64,000 nt of DNA from Microthrix sp041394405 (GTDB lineage: Bacteria > Actinomycetota > Acidimicrobiia > Acidimicrobiales > Microtrichaceae), in assembly GCA_041394405.1 (NCBI GenBank), contig JAWKIF010000008.1, positions 270,899 to 334,898 on the forward strand, read 5' to 3'. The notes beneath the pieces were generated by a model that had not been told where the DNA came from, did no database searches, and was given only the letters and a program-made list of their open reading frames with translations. Below are positions 53,506 to 61,376 of the stretch, piece after piece; the stretch's first letter is position 1, and each line of letters begins with the position of its first letter. Made by a program: the position numbers and the translations under genes.

Positions 53506-53994
53506 TCAGTCCCGAAAGTTGCCGGTGTCGATGGGGATGCCGAAGTCGTGCTCGCGCAGCGCGGCGATCACCTGCTGGAGGTGGTCGCGCTTCTTGGCCA
53601 TCACCCGAACCTGTTCGCCCTGGGTTTGGGTCTGCACTCCCTTGATTCCCAGGTTCTTCACGAACTTGTTCACCTCGCGAGCCTTGTCGGAGTTGATACC
53701 CGCCACCAGGGCGCCCACCTGGCGAACCGTGCCGCCGGAGGCTGCCTCGATGGTGCCCCAGTCCAGGGCCTTCAGCGACACCTTGCGCTTCACCAGCTTC
53801 TCCTCCACCACCTGGCGCACGGCCCGCAGCCGGTCCTCGCTCATGGAGCGAATGGTGATGTCCTGGTCGCCCAGTTCGGCCGCCGAGTTGGTGTCCCGGA
53901 AGTCGAAACGCGTGGCCACCTCGCGGGCCGCTTGGTCCATGGCATTGCGCACCTCCTGGTAGTCCACCTCGGACGTCACGTCGAAGCTGGGCAT
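53506..53994 (-). CDS. yajQ: YajQ family nucleotide-binding protein
   Basis: UPF0234/YajQ, 162 residues, two ferredoxin-like halves. Typical opening MPSFDVTSEVDYQEVRNAMD, then REVATRFDFRDTNSAAELG, and the closing VRVMAKKRDHLQQVIAALRE plus DFGIPIDTGNFRD. Homologues bind cyclic di-GMP in some proteobacteria; that has not been shown to hold here. AAGGAG precedes ATG 53994. It converges on the lipoprotein gene. Confidence 0.93.
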   Translation of the reverse strand: MPSFDVTSEVDYQEVRNAMDQAAREVATRFDFRDTNSAAELGDQDITIRSMSEDRLRAVRQVVEEKLVKRKVSLKALDWGTIEAASGGTVRQVGALVAGINSDKAREVNKFVKNLGIKGVQTQTQGEQVRVMAKKRDHLQQVIAALREHDFGIPIDTGNFRD

Positions 53995-54063
53995 GCGGGG
54001 TCTCCTTCTCGATGGGTTCTCGGTGTGTGCCTGTCGGGCCGTACCGCTATCGTGGCCGATCCT

Positions 54064-54145
54064 GGGTCGGTGCCCGAGTGGACAAAGGGAGCGGACTGTA
54101 ACTCCGCCGGCTTCGCCTTCGTAGGTTCGAACCCTACCCGGCCCA
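54064..54145 (+). tRNA. tRNA-Tyr (GTA)
   Basis: Acceptor GGGTCGG (54064-54070) pairs with CCGGCCC (54138-54144), discriminator A. The anticodon arm is GCGGA-CTGTAAC-TCCGC with anticodon GTA, the long variable arm is typical of tRNA-Tyr, and the T-arm is GTAGG-TTCGAAC-CCTAC. CCA is not encoded. A strong hairpin follows at 54153. Confidence 0.96.
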
Positions 54146-54152
54146 CTACGAC

Positions 54153-54178
54153 AGCAGGCCCGCCTCGGCGGGCCTGCT
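54153..54178 (+). terminator. Strong hairpin terminator after tRNA-Tyr
   Basis: AGCAGGCCCGC (54153-54163) and GCGGGCCTGCT (54168-54178) make an 11-bp perfect stem with a CTCG loop, 7 bases past the tRNA end. There is no clear T-run, as often in GC-rich genomes. Confidence 0.75.
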
Positions 54179-54232
54179 GCGCGTTCTCGGGGCGGGTGAA
54201 TGGTGCCGGAGGTTGGTAGGTAGCGTCAGGCC

Positions 54233-55027
54233 GTGGACTCCGACACGACGCTCGTCGCCGCCCAGCACGGCCCCGCCCTGGAAGTGGTGCGCAGCGCCGG
54301 GCTGGTCCGGCTGCGCCTGAACCGCCCGGGCAAGCTCAACGCTCTGAACGCCGAGATCTGCAGTGCGTTGACCGAGGCGCTGGCCGACCTGGAGCGAGAC
54401 GCCCACACCCGGGTGGTGGTGTTGGAGGGCAGCGGACCGTCGTTCTGTGCCGGCGCTGACCTGGCGGGGGGCAACGTGACCGAAACCGGCAGCGGGTGGT
54501 CGGCCCGACGCTGGGACCAAGGGCGCTGGCAGCGCGTCCTGGAGGCGTTTGACCGCATTCCGCAGGCAACCGTGGCCAGCCTGCATGGGCACGTCATCGG
54601 TGGCGGTTCGTTGCTGGCTGCGGCCTGCGACGTGCGTATCGCCGGTGATGACAGCACCATGCGGATCCCCGAGTTGGCCCTGGGTATTCCGCTGACCTGG
54701 GGCGGCATCCCGCTGCTGGCGCGCGAGGTGGGGCTGGCGCTCACTCGAGACTGGGTGATGAGCGGGCGTGAAGTTGGCCCCCAGGAACTCCTGCGATCGG
54801 GCTTCGCCCAGCAGGTCGTGGAGGCCGAGCACCTGGGGGCCACCGTCGACTCCTACGTCGAGGGGCTCCTGTCGCTGGCCCCTCCGGTGCTGGCCATGAC
54901 CCGGGCCATGACCTCGGCGCTGGGGCGAGGCCACCCCGCCATGACAGCTGGTTGGGCCGATGCCGACCTGCTGGCCGCGTCGCTGGCGGAATCCGCGCTC
55001 AAGAACGGTGAAAACGAGCCGACATAG
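54233..55027 (+). CDS. Enoyl-CoA hydratase/isomerase family protein
   Basis: Crotonase-fold protein, 264 residues. LRLNRPGKLNALNAEICSAL near 28, oxyanion-hole segment GPSFCAGADLAGGN near 68, and HGHVIGGGSLLAAACDVRIA near 117 identify the family. The usual catalytic Glu pair of enoyl-CoA hydratase is partly replaced in the MRIPELALGIPLTWGG segment, so the exact reaction is uncertain. The GTG start lies 6 bases after TAGCGT (54221-54226), a leaderless arrangement. No fatty-acid-oxidation neighbours. Confidence 0.87.
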   Translation: MDSDTTLVAAQHGPALEVVRSAGLVRLRLNRPGKLNALNAEICSALTEALADLERDAHTRVVVLEGSGPSFCAGADLAGGNVTETGSGWSARRWDQGRWQRVLEAFDRIPQATVASLHGHVIGGGSLLAAACDVRIAGDDSTMRIPELALGIPLTWGGIPLLAREVGLALTRDWVMSGREVGPQELLRSGFAQQVVEAEHLGATVDSYVEGLLSLAPPVLAMTRAMTSALGRGHPAMTAGWADADLLAASLAESALKNGENEPT

Positions 55028-55098
55028 TGCCCGTCGGGCGCAGGTGACCGTTCAGCGGACCTGCGTCCGAAGCGCGCCTGGGCCCTGGGCGGGACCGG

Positions 55099-55629
55099 TC
55101 ACACGCCGTCCGCGGCGGCCGTCGTCGGGGCCAGCAGCCGCTCCATCAGCACCACATCCAGCCAGCGGCCGAACTTGCGCCCCACCTCCTTCTCCTCGCC
55201 GACGATCTCAAACCCGGCCCGTCGGTGCAAGGCGATGGAGGCGTCGTGGCCGCCGACGACCTTGGCCATCAGGGCGTGGAAACCGTGGTCCGTGGCCTTG
55301 TCGACCAAGGCGTCAAGCAGCGCCGAACCGATGCCGGCCCCTTGGTGGTCGCGGTGCACATACACCGAGTCCTCGCAGGTGGTCGCATATCCCGCCCGCT
55401 CCCGGTACTGCGAGAGTGACCCGAAGCCCGCCACCACGGTCCCCCCGGCCGGGTCGGGCACCTCTGCCACCAAGGCTGCATAGGCCCCGGTGCGGTTGGC
55501 CAACCAGGCGGCCTGGTCCTCGTGGCTGCGCGGCGTGAGGTCGAAGGTGACGGTCGAGGTCAGCACCTCCAGGTTGTAGATCTCCAGGATGGCCTCGGCG
55601 TCGGCCGGGGTTGCGGGGCGGATCAGCAT
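55099..55629 (-). CDS. GNAT family N-acetyltransferase
   Basis: A 176-residue acetyltransferase beginning MLIRPATPADAEAILEIYN. Acetyl-CoA-binding motif A is SVYVHRDHQGAGIGSALLDA near 90, and the closing GFEIVGEEKEVGRKFGRWLD is like the phosphinothricin/methionine-sulfoximine acetyltransferase (Pat/MddA) group. The acceptor is probably an amino-acid analogue, by family only. ATG 55629 lies 8 bases after a minus-strand TAGCGT (55643-55638), suggesting a leaderless message. The upstream in-frame extension is discarded. Confidence 0.87.
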   Translation of the reverse strand: MLIRPATPADAEAILEIYNLEVLTSTVTFDLTPRSHEDQAAWLANRTGAYAALVAEVPDPAGGTVVAGFGSLSQYRERAGYATTCEDSVYVHRDHQGAGIGSALLDALVDKATDHGFHALMAKVVGGHDASIALHRRAGFEIVGEEKEVGRKFGRWLDVVLMERLLAPTTAAADGV

Positions 55630-55755
55630 CGCCAGAGACGCTACGGGCCGATGGCCGCGCCGCCCCAGCCGGAGTGGCGGACCTCGCCGGCTCGGCTGCC
55701 GGGAGGGGCACGAGATCAGGCAACGAACCCCCACCGGCCAGTAGCGTCCGCTGCC

Positions 55756-57747
55756 GTGCTGTTTGCGTCATCATCCACTGAGGGTGCCGAGCAGGCGGTG
55801 CTGGCGATCGCCCTGGTGATCCTGATCGGGCCGTTCCTGATCGGCAAAGCCCGGCTGCCGGGGATCGTGGGCCTGGTGCTGGGCGGCGCCATCATCGGCC
55901 CGGAAACACTCGGGTGGCTGAAGGATGGCCAGCTCGACGGCGTTGGCGACATCGGCCTGCTCTACCTGATGTTCATGGCGGGCCTCGAACTCGACCTCAT
56001 CCAGCTCAAGCAGTATCAGAAGGCGGCGTTGCGCTTTGGTCTGCTGACGTTCGCCATGCCCTTCGCAGTCGGCTGGATCGGCGCCTCGGTGGCGGGCGAG
56101 CCTCGGGCGTCGGCCATCCTGCTGGGCTCCATCTGGGCCTCCCACACGCTGGTGGCGCTGCCCGAGATCAAGCGGGCGGGGCTCAGCGGCAACCGGGCGG
56201 TGGCCATCTGCGTCTCGGCCACGGCGCTCACCGACACGCTGGCGCTGGTAGTGCTGGCGGTGGTCACCTCCGGAGCGGCCGACGAGCCTGGTGGACGTCC
56301 CATGGTGGAGTTGGGCGTGGGCTTGGTGGTGCTCGTCGCCTACTGCCTCTGGCTGCTGCCGCTCATCGGCCGTCACATCTTTCGGTTGGTGGCCCAAGAA
56401 CGCACCCTTCGCTTCGTCTTCCTGCTGGCTGCGTTCTCCTCGGCAGCGATGTTGGCGGCGAGCTTCGGCATTGAGGGGCTGGTGGGGGCCTTCATGGCGG
56501 GCCTCGGGGCCAACCGACTGGTGCCCGCCGGAGGGCCGCTCATGGACCGCACCGAGTTCATGGGGGAGGCGTTCTTCATCCCGGCCTTCCTGGTGTTTGT
56601 CGGCACCCAACTGGACCTCGGGGCGCTGGGCTCCATCGACACCCTGCTCCTGGCCGGAGGGTTCGTGGCGATCGTCCTGGTGGGCAAGTCGCTGGCGGCC
56701 ATCATCAGCGGCCGCATCGAGTCGCTGACGTGGCGGGAGGTTGGGTTGATGGTGGGCCTGTCGTCGGGCCAGGCGGCGGCCACGCTGGCCGCCACGCTGG
56801 TTGGGCAGGAGGTGGGGCTCTTCGACGAGACGATCGTCAACGGGGTCCTGGTGGCCGTGCTGCTCGTCATCCTGGTCAGCTCGCTGATCACGGCGGCGTT
56901 TGCCCGCAAGGTGCCGCCCTCGGTGGTATCCGAGCGGGCCCTCGGCTCGACGGTGTTGCTGTCGGTCCCGGAGGACGGTGTGTCGGACCAGCTGGTGGGC
57001 GTCGCCACCCGGCTGTCCATGGCCCATGGGGGGAGATTGGTGCCCCTCGGTGTTGCCGAGGCGGGCGGAGGCGTCGAGCGGCGTCGGGCGGTCCGTGCGG
57101 CCGTCGATGCGGCGGCCGAAGTGGCCACCAGCCTGGGAGCCGACGTGGAGGGCGTGCTGCGGGTGGATGCGTCGCTGTCCGACGGCGTGCTGAATGCCAT
57201 CGTCGAGCACGACGCGTCCGTGGTGGTGCTGCCGTGGGACCTCAGCACCAGCCGCAGCGAGCGGATGTTCGGACGCATGCTGGACGAGATCGGGGCCCGG
57301 TCGCCGGTGCCGGTCGTTGCCGGGGAGATGGCCCAGTCGCCGCCAACGCGCACGGTGCTGGCCCTCGGTGCCGCAGCAGTCGGCGGGGGCGCCGAGGTGG
57401 ACGACGCCGAGGCGAGCGCGCTGGTGTCCGCCCTGGCCAGCGGCGGAGACCTGGCAGTGGCGCTGGTCTCCGGTCCCGTGCCCGACGAGCTTGGACTGAG
57501 CCCGTCGGTCTCACTGCAGTCCCTGCCGGCGGGCGGGTTGGCGGACGGGCTGGGCGAACTCGCAGCAAACGACCTGGTGGTTGTGCCCAACTCGCGGCTG
57601 CTTCGGTCAGGGGAACACCGCGGCCTGGCGGCGGGCGACCGACCGGTGCTGGCCGTGGCGGGTGCCTACCGGTTCCGCACCGGCGCGGCGGCATCCACGT
57701 CGGGAATCGGTTCGATGCTGGGTCTGGAGCGATCTGGCGAGGGTTGA
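55756..57747 (+). CDS. CPA2 family cation:proton antiporter with C-terminal stress domain
   Basis: A 663-residue protein. Twelve or so helices of the Na+/H+ exchanger fold occupy residues 1-395, with LLYLMFMAGLELDLIQLKQY and SATALTDTLALVVLAVVTSG, the latter carrying the Thr-Asp of the ion site. The cytoplasmic part (about 400-663) resembles tandem universal-stress-protein-like domains, seen in regulatory tails of this group. GTG 55756 comes 8 bases after TAGCGT (55742-55747). Probably K+ or Na+ efflux coupled to protons; the ion is not determined. Confidence 0.88.
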   Translation: MLFASSSTEGAEQAVLAIALVILIGPFLIGKARLPGIVGLVLGGAIIGPETLGWLKDGQLDGVGDIGLLYLMFMAGLELDLIQLKQYQKAALRFGLLTFAMPFAVGWIGASVAGEPRASAILLGSIWASHTLVALPEIKRAGLSGNRAVAICVSATALTDTLALVVLAVVTSGAADEPGGRPMVELGVGLVVLVAYCLWLLPLIGRHIFRLVAQERTLRFVFLLAAFSSAAMLAASFGIEGLVGAFMAGLGANRLVPAGGPLMDRTEFMGEAFFIPAFLVFVGTQLDLGALGSIDTLLLAGGFVAIVLVGKSLAAIISGRIESLTWREVGLMVGLSSGQAAATLAATLVGQEVGLFDETIVNGVLVAVLLVILVSSLITAAFARKVPPSVVSERALGSTVLLSVPEDGVSDQLVGVATRLSMAHGGRLVPLGVAEAGGGVERRRAVRAAVDAAAEVATSLGADVEGVLRVDASLSDGVLNAIVEHDASVVVLPWDLSTSRSERMFGRMLDEIGARSPVPVVAGEMAQSPPTRTVLALGAAAVGGGAEVDDAEASALVSALASGGDLAVALVSGPVPDELGLSPSVSLQSLPAGGLADGLGELAANDLVVVPNSRLLRSGEHRGLAAGDRPVLAVAGAYRFRTGAAASTSGIGSMLGLERSGEG

Positions 57748-57764
57748 CCAACCGTGCGGGTTGG
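57748..57764. terminator. Hairpin CCAACC-gtgcg-GGTTGG after the antiporter gene
   Basis: CCAACC (57748-57753) and GGTTGG (57759-57764), immediately after the stop and followed by ATGAGG. It is the second example of the context seen at 51969. The next 138 bases to the SHOCT gene are GC-rich with no frame of interest. Confidence 0.42.
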
Positions 57765-57902
57765 ATGAGGCCCTTCGCTTGTCGATGGGGTCGGCCGCAG
57801 CGCGGCCTGACCTGAGCGAGGCAGGCTCGTGATCGGTCGCCCTACCGCCGACGTCGGCCGTGCCCCTGCCCGGCGGTAGCGGGAGGCGGGGCCTCGTTCG
57901 CG

Positions 57903-58241
57903 TCAGGCGAGCAGCTTGGCCTTGGCCGCAGCGAATTCGGCGTCATCGAGCAGGCCGGACGCCTTCATGTCGGCCAGCTTTTGCAGCTCATCCATCAGTC
58001 CACCGCCAGCGGGTGCGGGTGTGGGCTGCGCGGGTGTTGGCTGTACGGGTGCCTGGGCCTGTAAGGCCGCAGTCTGTTGGGCAGCGACCTGTTGCTGCGC
58101 CAGCTGTTGGTCGTAGTCGGCCTGCGCCCGACGTGCCTGGTTGCGTTGCACCCGTCCTGACACCGCCGTGGCGGTGCCCGAGATGGCGGCGGTGCGGGCC
58201 ATCGTGCCCAGTAGCCCCGGTCGACCCATTCTGCGTGGCAT
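57903..58241 (-). CDS. SHOCT-domain protein
   Basis: A 112-residue protein. The N-terminal half is Ala/Gln-rich with a coiled-coil look (QADYDQQLAQQQVAAQQTAA), then a Pro/Gln linker. A C-terminal SHOCT motif DELQKLADMKASGLLDDAEF with the AKAKLL end is a short oligomerisation module. It follows the DUF6325 gene on the same strand with 46 bases between, and the two families are commonly adjacent in actinobacteria. Confidence 0.85.
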   Translation of the reverse strand: MPRRMGRPGLLGTMARTAAISGTATAVSGRVQRNQARRAQADYDQQLAQQQVAAQQTAALQAQAPVQPTPAQPTPAPAGGGLMDELQKLADMKASGLLDDAEFAAAKAKLLA

Positions 58242-58287
58242 GTGTTCAGTCTCCTGTGAGAATCGAGGGTTGATCGAGGGAACAGGC

Positions 58288-58722
58288 TCAGTCGTCGAGG
58301 TCGCTGAGGGCTGCGAGCACCTCGTCGGCGACGTGGCCCGGCACCCTCACGTTGGCGCGCAACTCGCCACCTGAGGCGACGATGGCCTCTCGGAAGCCCT
58401 TGGCCCAAGTGTGTTCGAAGGCCAGCAGCGCGGCCGAGCTGTTGGCGTCCATGTCGTTGGTCAACTCGGCGATGTCCTCATCGCTCACCAGCGCGTCCAC
58501 ACGGTCGAGCACGTCAACCAACGCCTGAGCGTCGGCGTTGTCGCTGAGGTCGCCCAACTCTTGGTGGGTCACCGCGCCATCGGCGTCCTTGCTGACGAAG
58601 AGCCCGTCCACCACCGTGATGGTGCCGGCGTCGACCAACTTGCGGAGTTCGGGCAGGATGTCTCCGGTGAACTGGTTGCCGTCGAAAACCACGACGATGA
58701 CTTCAATTGGACCGAAACCCAT
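58288..58722 (-). CDS. DUF6325 / DUF1269-like protein
   Basis: A 144-residue protein beginning MGFGPIEVIVVVFDGNQFTG, with DAGTITVVDGLFVSKDADGA and SSAALLAFEHTWAKGFREAI, the pattern of the DUF6325 family of two-lobed alpha/beta membrane-associated regulators. Function unknown. GGGGAG lies 6 bases before ATG 58722; a start at 58743 is possible but lacks that site. Paired with the SHOCT gene downstream. Confidence 0.85.
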   Translation of the reverse strand: MGFGPIEVIVVVFDGNQFTGDILPELRKLVDAGTITVVDGLFVSKDADGAVTHQELGDLSDNADAQALVDVLDRVDALVSDEDIAELTNDMDANSSAALLAFEHTWAKGFREAIVASGGELRANVRVPGHVADEVLAALSDLDD

Positions 58723-58868
58723 GGAAACTCCCCCTGAGATCAACAGACGCCCGCCGATCGGGCGCCGCTCAGGGTACAGGAGGACGCCGGGAGAGGGGCT
58801 GTCTCGGGAGAATCGGGGGCGCTCGACCCACGATGACGCCGGCCGGGCTGCGGCCTGGGGAATCCCGA

Positions 58869-58897
58869 TTGGTGGTGCGCGGGCGCTTCGCTACACT
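58869..58897 (+). promoter_or_regulatory. Promoter of the tRNA-Thr/tRNA-Met/tuf locus
   Basis: TTGGTG (58869-58874), exact 17-base spacer, TACACT (58892-58897), with tRNA-Thr starting 36 bases downstream. The -35 box is the same as that proposed for the second nuo cluster. Confidence 0.6.
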
Positions 58898-58933
58898 GGC
58901 ACGTCGGTTCGCCGGGCACCCTCGGCGCGCCAT

Positions 58934-59009
58934 GCCTCCTTAGCTCAGTCGGCAGAGCGTTTCCATGGTAAGGAAAAGGTCGTCAGTTCGATTCTGACAG
59001 GGGGCTCCA
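58934..59009 (+). tRNA. tRNA-Thr (GGT)
   Basis: Acceptor GCCTCCT/AGGGGGC. The anticodon arm is TTTCC-ATGGTAA-GGAAA with anticodon GGT, the T-arm is GTCAG-TTCGATT-CTGAC, and CCA is encoded at 59007-59009. It reads ACC and ACU codons. Confidence 0.96.
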
Positions 59010-59012
59010 GCC

Positions 59013-59031
59013 GGTCCGAAGGTTTCGGACC
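59013..59031 (+). terminator. Hairpin between tRNA-Thr and tRNA-Met
   Basis: GGTCCGAA (59013-59020) pairs with TTCGGACC (59024-59031) around a 3-base loop, 4 bases after the tRNA CCA. It could be a processing signal or partial terminator within the tRNA transcript. Confidence 0.45.
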
Positions 59032-59067
59032 CGCTCAGGCGACCGGGAACTCCCCGAGCGTCACGCC

Positions 59068-59144
59068 GGCGACGTAGCTCAGTTGGTCAGAGCGCTCGGC
59101 TCATAATCGAGAGGTCGTCGGTTCAAGCCCGACCGTCGCCACCA
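59068..59144 (+). tRNA. tRNA-Met (CAT), elongator type
   Basis: Acceptor GGCGACG/CGTCGCC with a paired first base, so not an initiator. The anticodon arm is CTCGG-CTCATAA-TCGAG with anticodon CAT, the T-arm is GTCGG-TTCAAGC-CCGAC, and CCA is encoded at 59142-59144. A lysidine-modified isoleucine tRNA cannot be excluded from anticodon alone, but the body fits elongator Met. Confidence 0.92.
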
Positions 59145-59200
59145 ACACCCAAGCAAGCCCAACCCAAGTCTCACCCACAGAAATCAGGAGATCAGCCCTC

Positions 59201-60388
59201 ATGGCCAAGGAGAAGTTCGAGCGGAACAAGCCTCATATGAATGTGGGGACGATGGGTCATATTGACCATGGGAAGACGACGTTGACGGCGGCGATTACGA
59301 AGACGTTGTCGGAGCGGGTTGAGGGGAACGCGTTCACGGAGTTTGAGAATATTGATAAGGCTCCGGAGGAGCGTGAGCGTGGGATCACGATCAATGTGTC
59401 TCATGTGGAGTATGAGACTGACAATCGGCATTATGCGCATGTGGATATGCCGGGTCACGCGGATTACATCAAGAACATGATCACGGGTGCTGCTCAGGTG
59501 GATGGGGCGATTTTGGTGGTGTCGGCTGCTGATGGTCCGATGCCGCAGACGCGTGAGCATGTGTTGTTGGCTCGTCAGGTGGGGGTGCCGTCGATTGTGG
59601 TGGCGTTGAACAAGGTGGACATGGTTGACGACGAGGAGCTACTGGAGTTGGTGGAGCTTGAGGTTCGGGAGTTGTTGTCGGAGTTTGAGTTCCCTGGGGA
59701 TGATATTCCGGTGTGTCCGGTGTCGGCGTTGAAGGCGTTGGAGGGTGATGCGGGGGCTCAGGATCAGGTGATGGCGTTGATGGAGCAGGTGGATGCTTAT
59801 ATTCCGGAGCCGCAGCGTGATTTGGATCGCCCGTTTTTGATGCCGATTGAGGATGTGTTCTCGATTACGGGTCGGGGCACGGTGGTGACGGGCAAGGTGG
59901 AGCAGGGTGCTGTTCATACTGGTGATGAGGTGGAGATTGTTGGTTTGAAGGCGACGCAGAAGACGACGTGTACGGGTGTGGAGATGTTCCGGAAGTTGTT
60001 GGATCAGGGTCAGGCTGGGGACAATATTGGGGCGTTGTTGCGGGGTGTGGATAAGGATGAGGTGCAGCGGGGTCAGGTGTTGGCGAAGCCGGGTTCGATT
60101 ACTCCGCACACCGATTTTGAGGGTCAGGTGTATGTGTTGACGAAGGATGAGGGTGGGCGGCATAAGCCGTTTTTCTCGGCGTATTCGCCGCAGTTTTATT
60201 TCCGGACGACGGATGTGACGGGGACGGTGACGTTGCCGTCGGATAAGGAGATGGTGATGCCGGGGGATAACACGTCGATGTCGGTGGAGTTGATTGCGCC
60301 GATCGCGATGGAGGAGGGGCTTCGGTTCGCGATTCGTGAGGGTGGTCGTACGGTGGGTGCGGGCCGCGTCACCAAGATCAACAAGTGA
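59201..60388 (+). CDS. tuf: Elongation factor Tu
   Basis: GTPase that carries aminoacyl-tRNA to the ribosome, 395 residues. P-loop GHIDHGKTT near 19, effector ERERGITI near 54, G3 DMPGH near 81, G4 NKVD near 137 and G5 SALKAL are all present, followed by domains II and III. DMPGH replaces the near-universal DCPGH. From about 59225 to 60355 synonymous sites are mostly G or T (TTG for Leu, ACG, GCG, GGG, CAT, GAT), unlike the C/G-ending neighbours, while the first ten and last eight codons look native. AGGAGA precedes ATG. The position after tRNAs resembles the tufB locus of other bacteria. Confidence 0.97.
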   Translation: MAKEKFERNKPHMNVGTMGHIDHGKTTLTAAITKTLSERVEGNAFTEFENIDKAPEERERGITINVSHVEYETDNRHYAHVDMPGHADYIKNMITGAAQVDGAILVVSAADGPMPQTREHVLLARQVGVPSIVVALNKVDMVDDEELLELVELEVRELLSEFEFPGDDIPVCPVSALKALEGDAGAQDQVMALMEQVDAYIPEPQRDLDRPFLMPIEDVFSITGRGTVVTGKVEQGAVHTGDEVEIVGLKATQKTTCTGVEMFRKLLDQGQAGDNIGALLRGVDKDEVQRGQVLAKPGSITPHTDFEGQVYVLTKDEGGRHKPFFSAYSPQFYFRTTDVTGTVTLPSDKEMVMPGDNTSMSVELIAPIAMEEGLRFAIREGGRTVGAGRVTKINK

Positions 60389-60397
60389 GGATGAGCC

Positions 60398-60559
60398 ATG
60401 GCTTCTGACAAGCGCATCAAGGCGACGATGGAATGCACCGAGTGCAAGCGTCGCAACTACACCACGGTGAAATCCAAGGTGAACACCCGGGAGCGCTTGG
60501 AGCTGTCCAAGTTCTGTCCGTGGGACCGCAAGCACACCGTGCACCGCGAGACCCGCTGA
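60398..60559 (+). CDS. rpmG: 50S ribosomal protein L33
   Basis: A 53-residue ribosomal protein beginning MASDKRIKATMECTECKRRN. It has the first zinc-type Cys pair (CTEC) and one Cys of the second pair (FCPWDRKH), so the second pair is incomplete. It ends HTVHRETR, the L33 signature. It follows tuf by 9 bases with a short GAGGATGAG ribosome site, so it is co-transcribed with tuf, and two hairpins follow. Confidence 0.95.
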   Translation: MASDKRIKATMECTECKRRNYTTVKSKVNTRERLELSKFCPWDRKHTVHRETR

Positions 60560-60563
60560 GGGA

Positions 60564-60578
60564 AGGGGCGTTGCCCCT
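60564..60578 (+). terminator. Small hairpin after rpmG
   Basis: AGGGGC (60564-60569) and GCCCCT (60573-60578) with a GTT loop, 4 bases beyond the rpmG stop. Confidence 0.5.
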
Positions 60579-60623
60579 GCCATCACCAGCCGAGAACCTG
60601 ATCGTGTGCGATCAGCGGCGACC

Positions 60624-61376
60624 ATGACGAGCACTGACGGCCCGGCCGGACGCACTGCGTCCGGCCGGGCCGCGTCCGTGCCGGAGCCAGCGAGTAACCC
60701 CAGCCAGGTGCCGCCGGTCCAACCGTCATCGAGCGCCCCGGGAGCCCCCAAGCGAAGTTCGCGCCGCATGCGGTCCAGCGCGTTCGGCCCCCTGGAGGAG
60801 CTCAGCGACGATGCCCAGGTGGCGCTCTGGGTCGAGGCCGCCCAGGAGGGCGACGAGGCGGCCTTCCAGGAGCTGGTGGCCTCCAGCTACCGGGACGTCT
60901 TCACGCTGGCGCTCCGGTTGTGCCGTTCCGAAGAGGACGCCTTGGACGTCACGCAGGAGGCGTACCTGCGCTGCTATCGCAGCCTGGGGTCGTTTCGCGG
61001 AGATTCGAAGTTCTCAACCTGGATGTATCGGATCACGGCCAACTGCGCGTCGACCTACCTCAAGAAGCGGTCCCGGCATCGTCACGAATCGATCGAGGAT
61101 CAGCTCGAGCCGGCGGATGCCGAGCCCAGCCGGGATCCGGTCGGGCGCGCCGAGAACACCGAGTTGCGGTCCCGGCTCGACGGCGCGTTGGGCACGCTGG
61201 CGCCCAAGCTCCGTGCCGTCGTGGTTCTGCGGGACATCTACGACCTCTCTCACGAGGACATCGCATCGGAGTTGGGCATCTCCGTGTCGGCATCCAAGGT
61301 GCGCCTGCATCGCGCCCGACATCAGTTGCGCGACTCGTTGCTGCCCGACGTGGTGGTGGCCAGCCATGATCTGTGA
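60624..61376 (+). CDS. ECF-type RNA polymerase sigma factor
   Basis: A sigma factor with regions 2 and 4 only. Region 2 runs from FQELVASSYRDVFTLALRLC through EEDALDVTQEAYLRCYRSLG and FRGDSKFSTWMYRITANCAS. Region 4 is LPKLRAVVVLRD-like, here APKLRAVVVLRDIYDLSHED with ASELGISVSASKVRLHRAR. From ATG 60624 it has 250 residues with a disordered 70-residue lead. A 16-bp hairpin lies in that lead (60638-60672), so a start at ATG 60768 (202 residues) is also credible. The anti-sigma gene overlaps its end by 11 bases. Confidence 0.88.
   Translation: MTSTDGPAGRTASGRAASVPEPASNPSQVPPVQPSSSAPGAPKRSSRRMRSSAFGPLEELSDDAQVALWVEAAQEGDEAAFQELVASSYRDVFTLALRLCRSEEDALDVTQEAYLRCYRSLGSFRGDSKFSTWMYRITANCASTYLKKRSRHRHESIEDQLEPADAEPSRDPVGRAENTELRSRLDGALGTLAPKLRAVVVLRDIYDLSHEDIASELGISVSASKVRLHRARHQLRDSLLPDVVVASHDL
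60638..60672 (+). terminator. 16-bp perfect hairpin inside the annotated 5' end of the sigma gene
   Basis: CGGCCCGGCCGGACGC (60638-60653) and GCGTCCGGCCGGGCCG (60657-60672) pair perfectly with an ACT loop. It has the shape of the main terminator of the tuf-rpmG unit, but lies within the possible N-terminus of the sigma-factor gene. If it ends transcription, the sigma gene must start later or be attenuated. Confidence 0.7.

Noticed and set aside
59639..60769. 376-residue open frame on the minus strand over tuf and rpmG
   Set aside because: It is a by-product of the G/T-ending codons of tuf; its product is a His/Leu/Arg-rich chain with no family features, and the plus-strand gene is certain.
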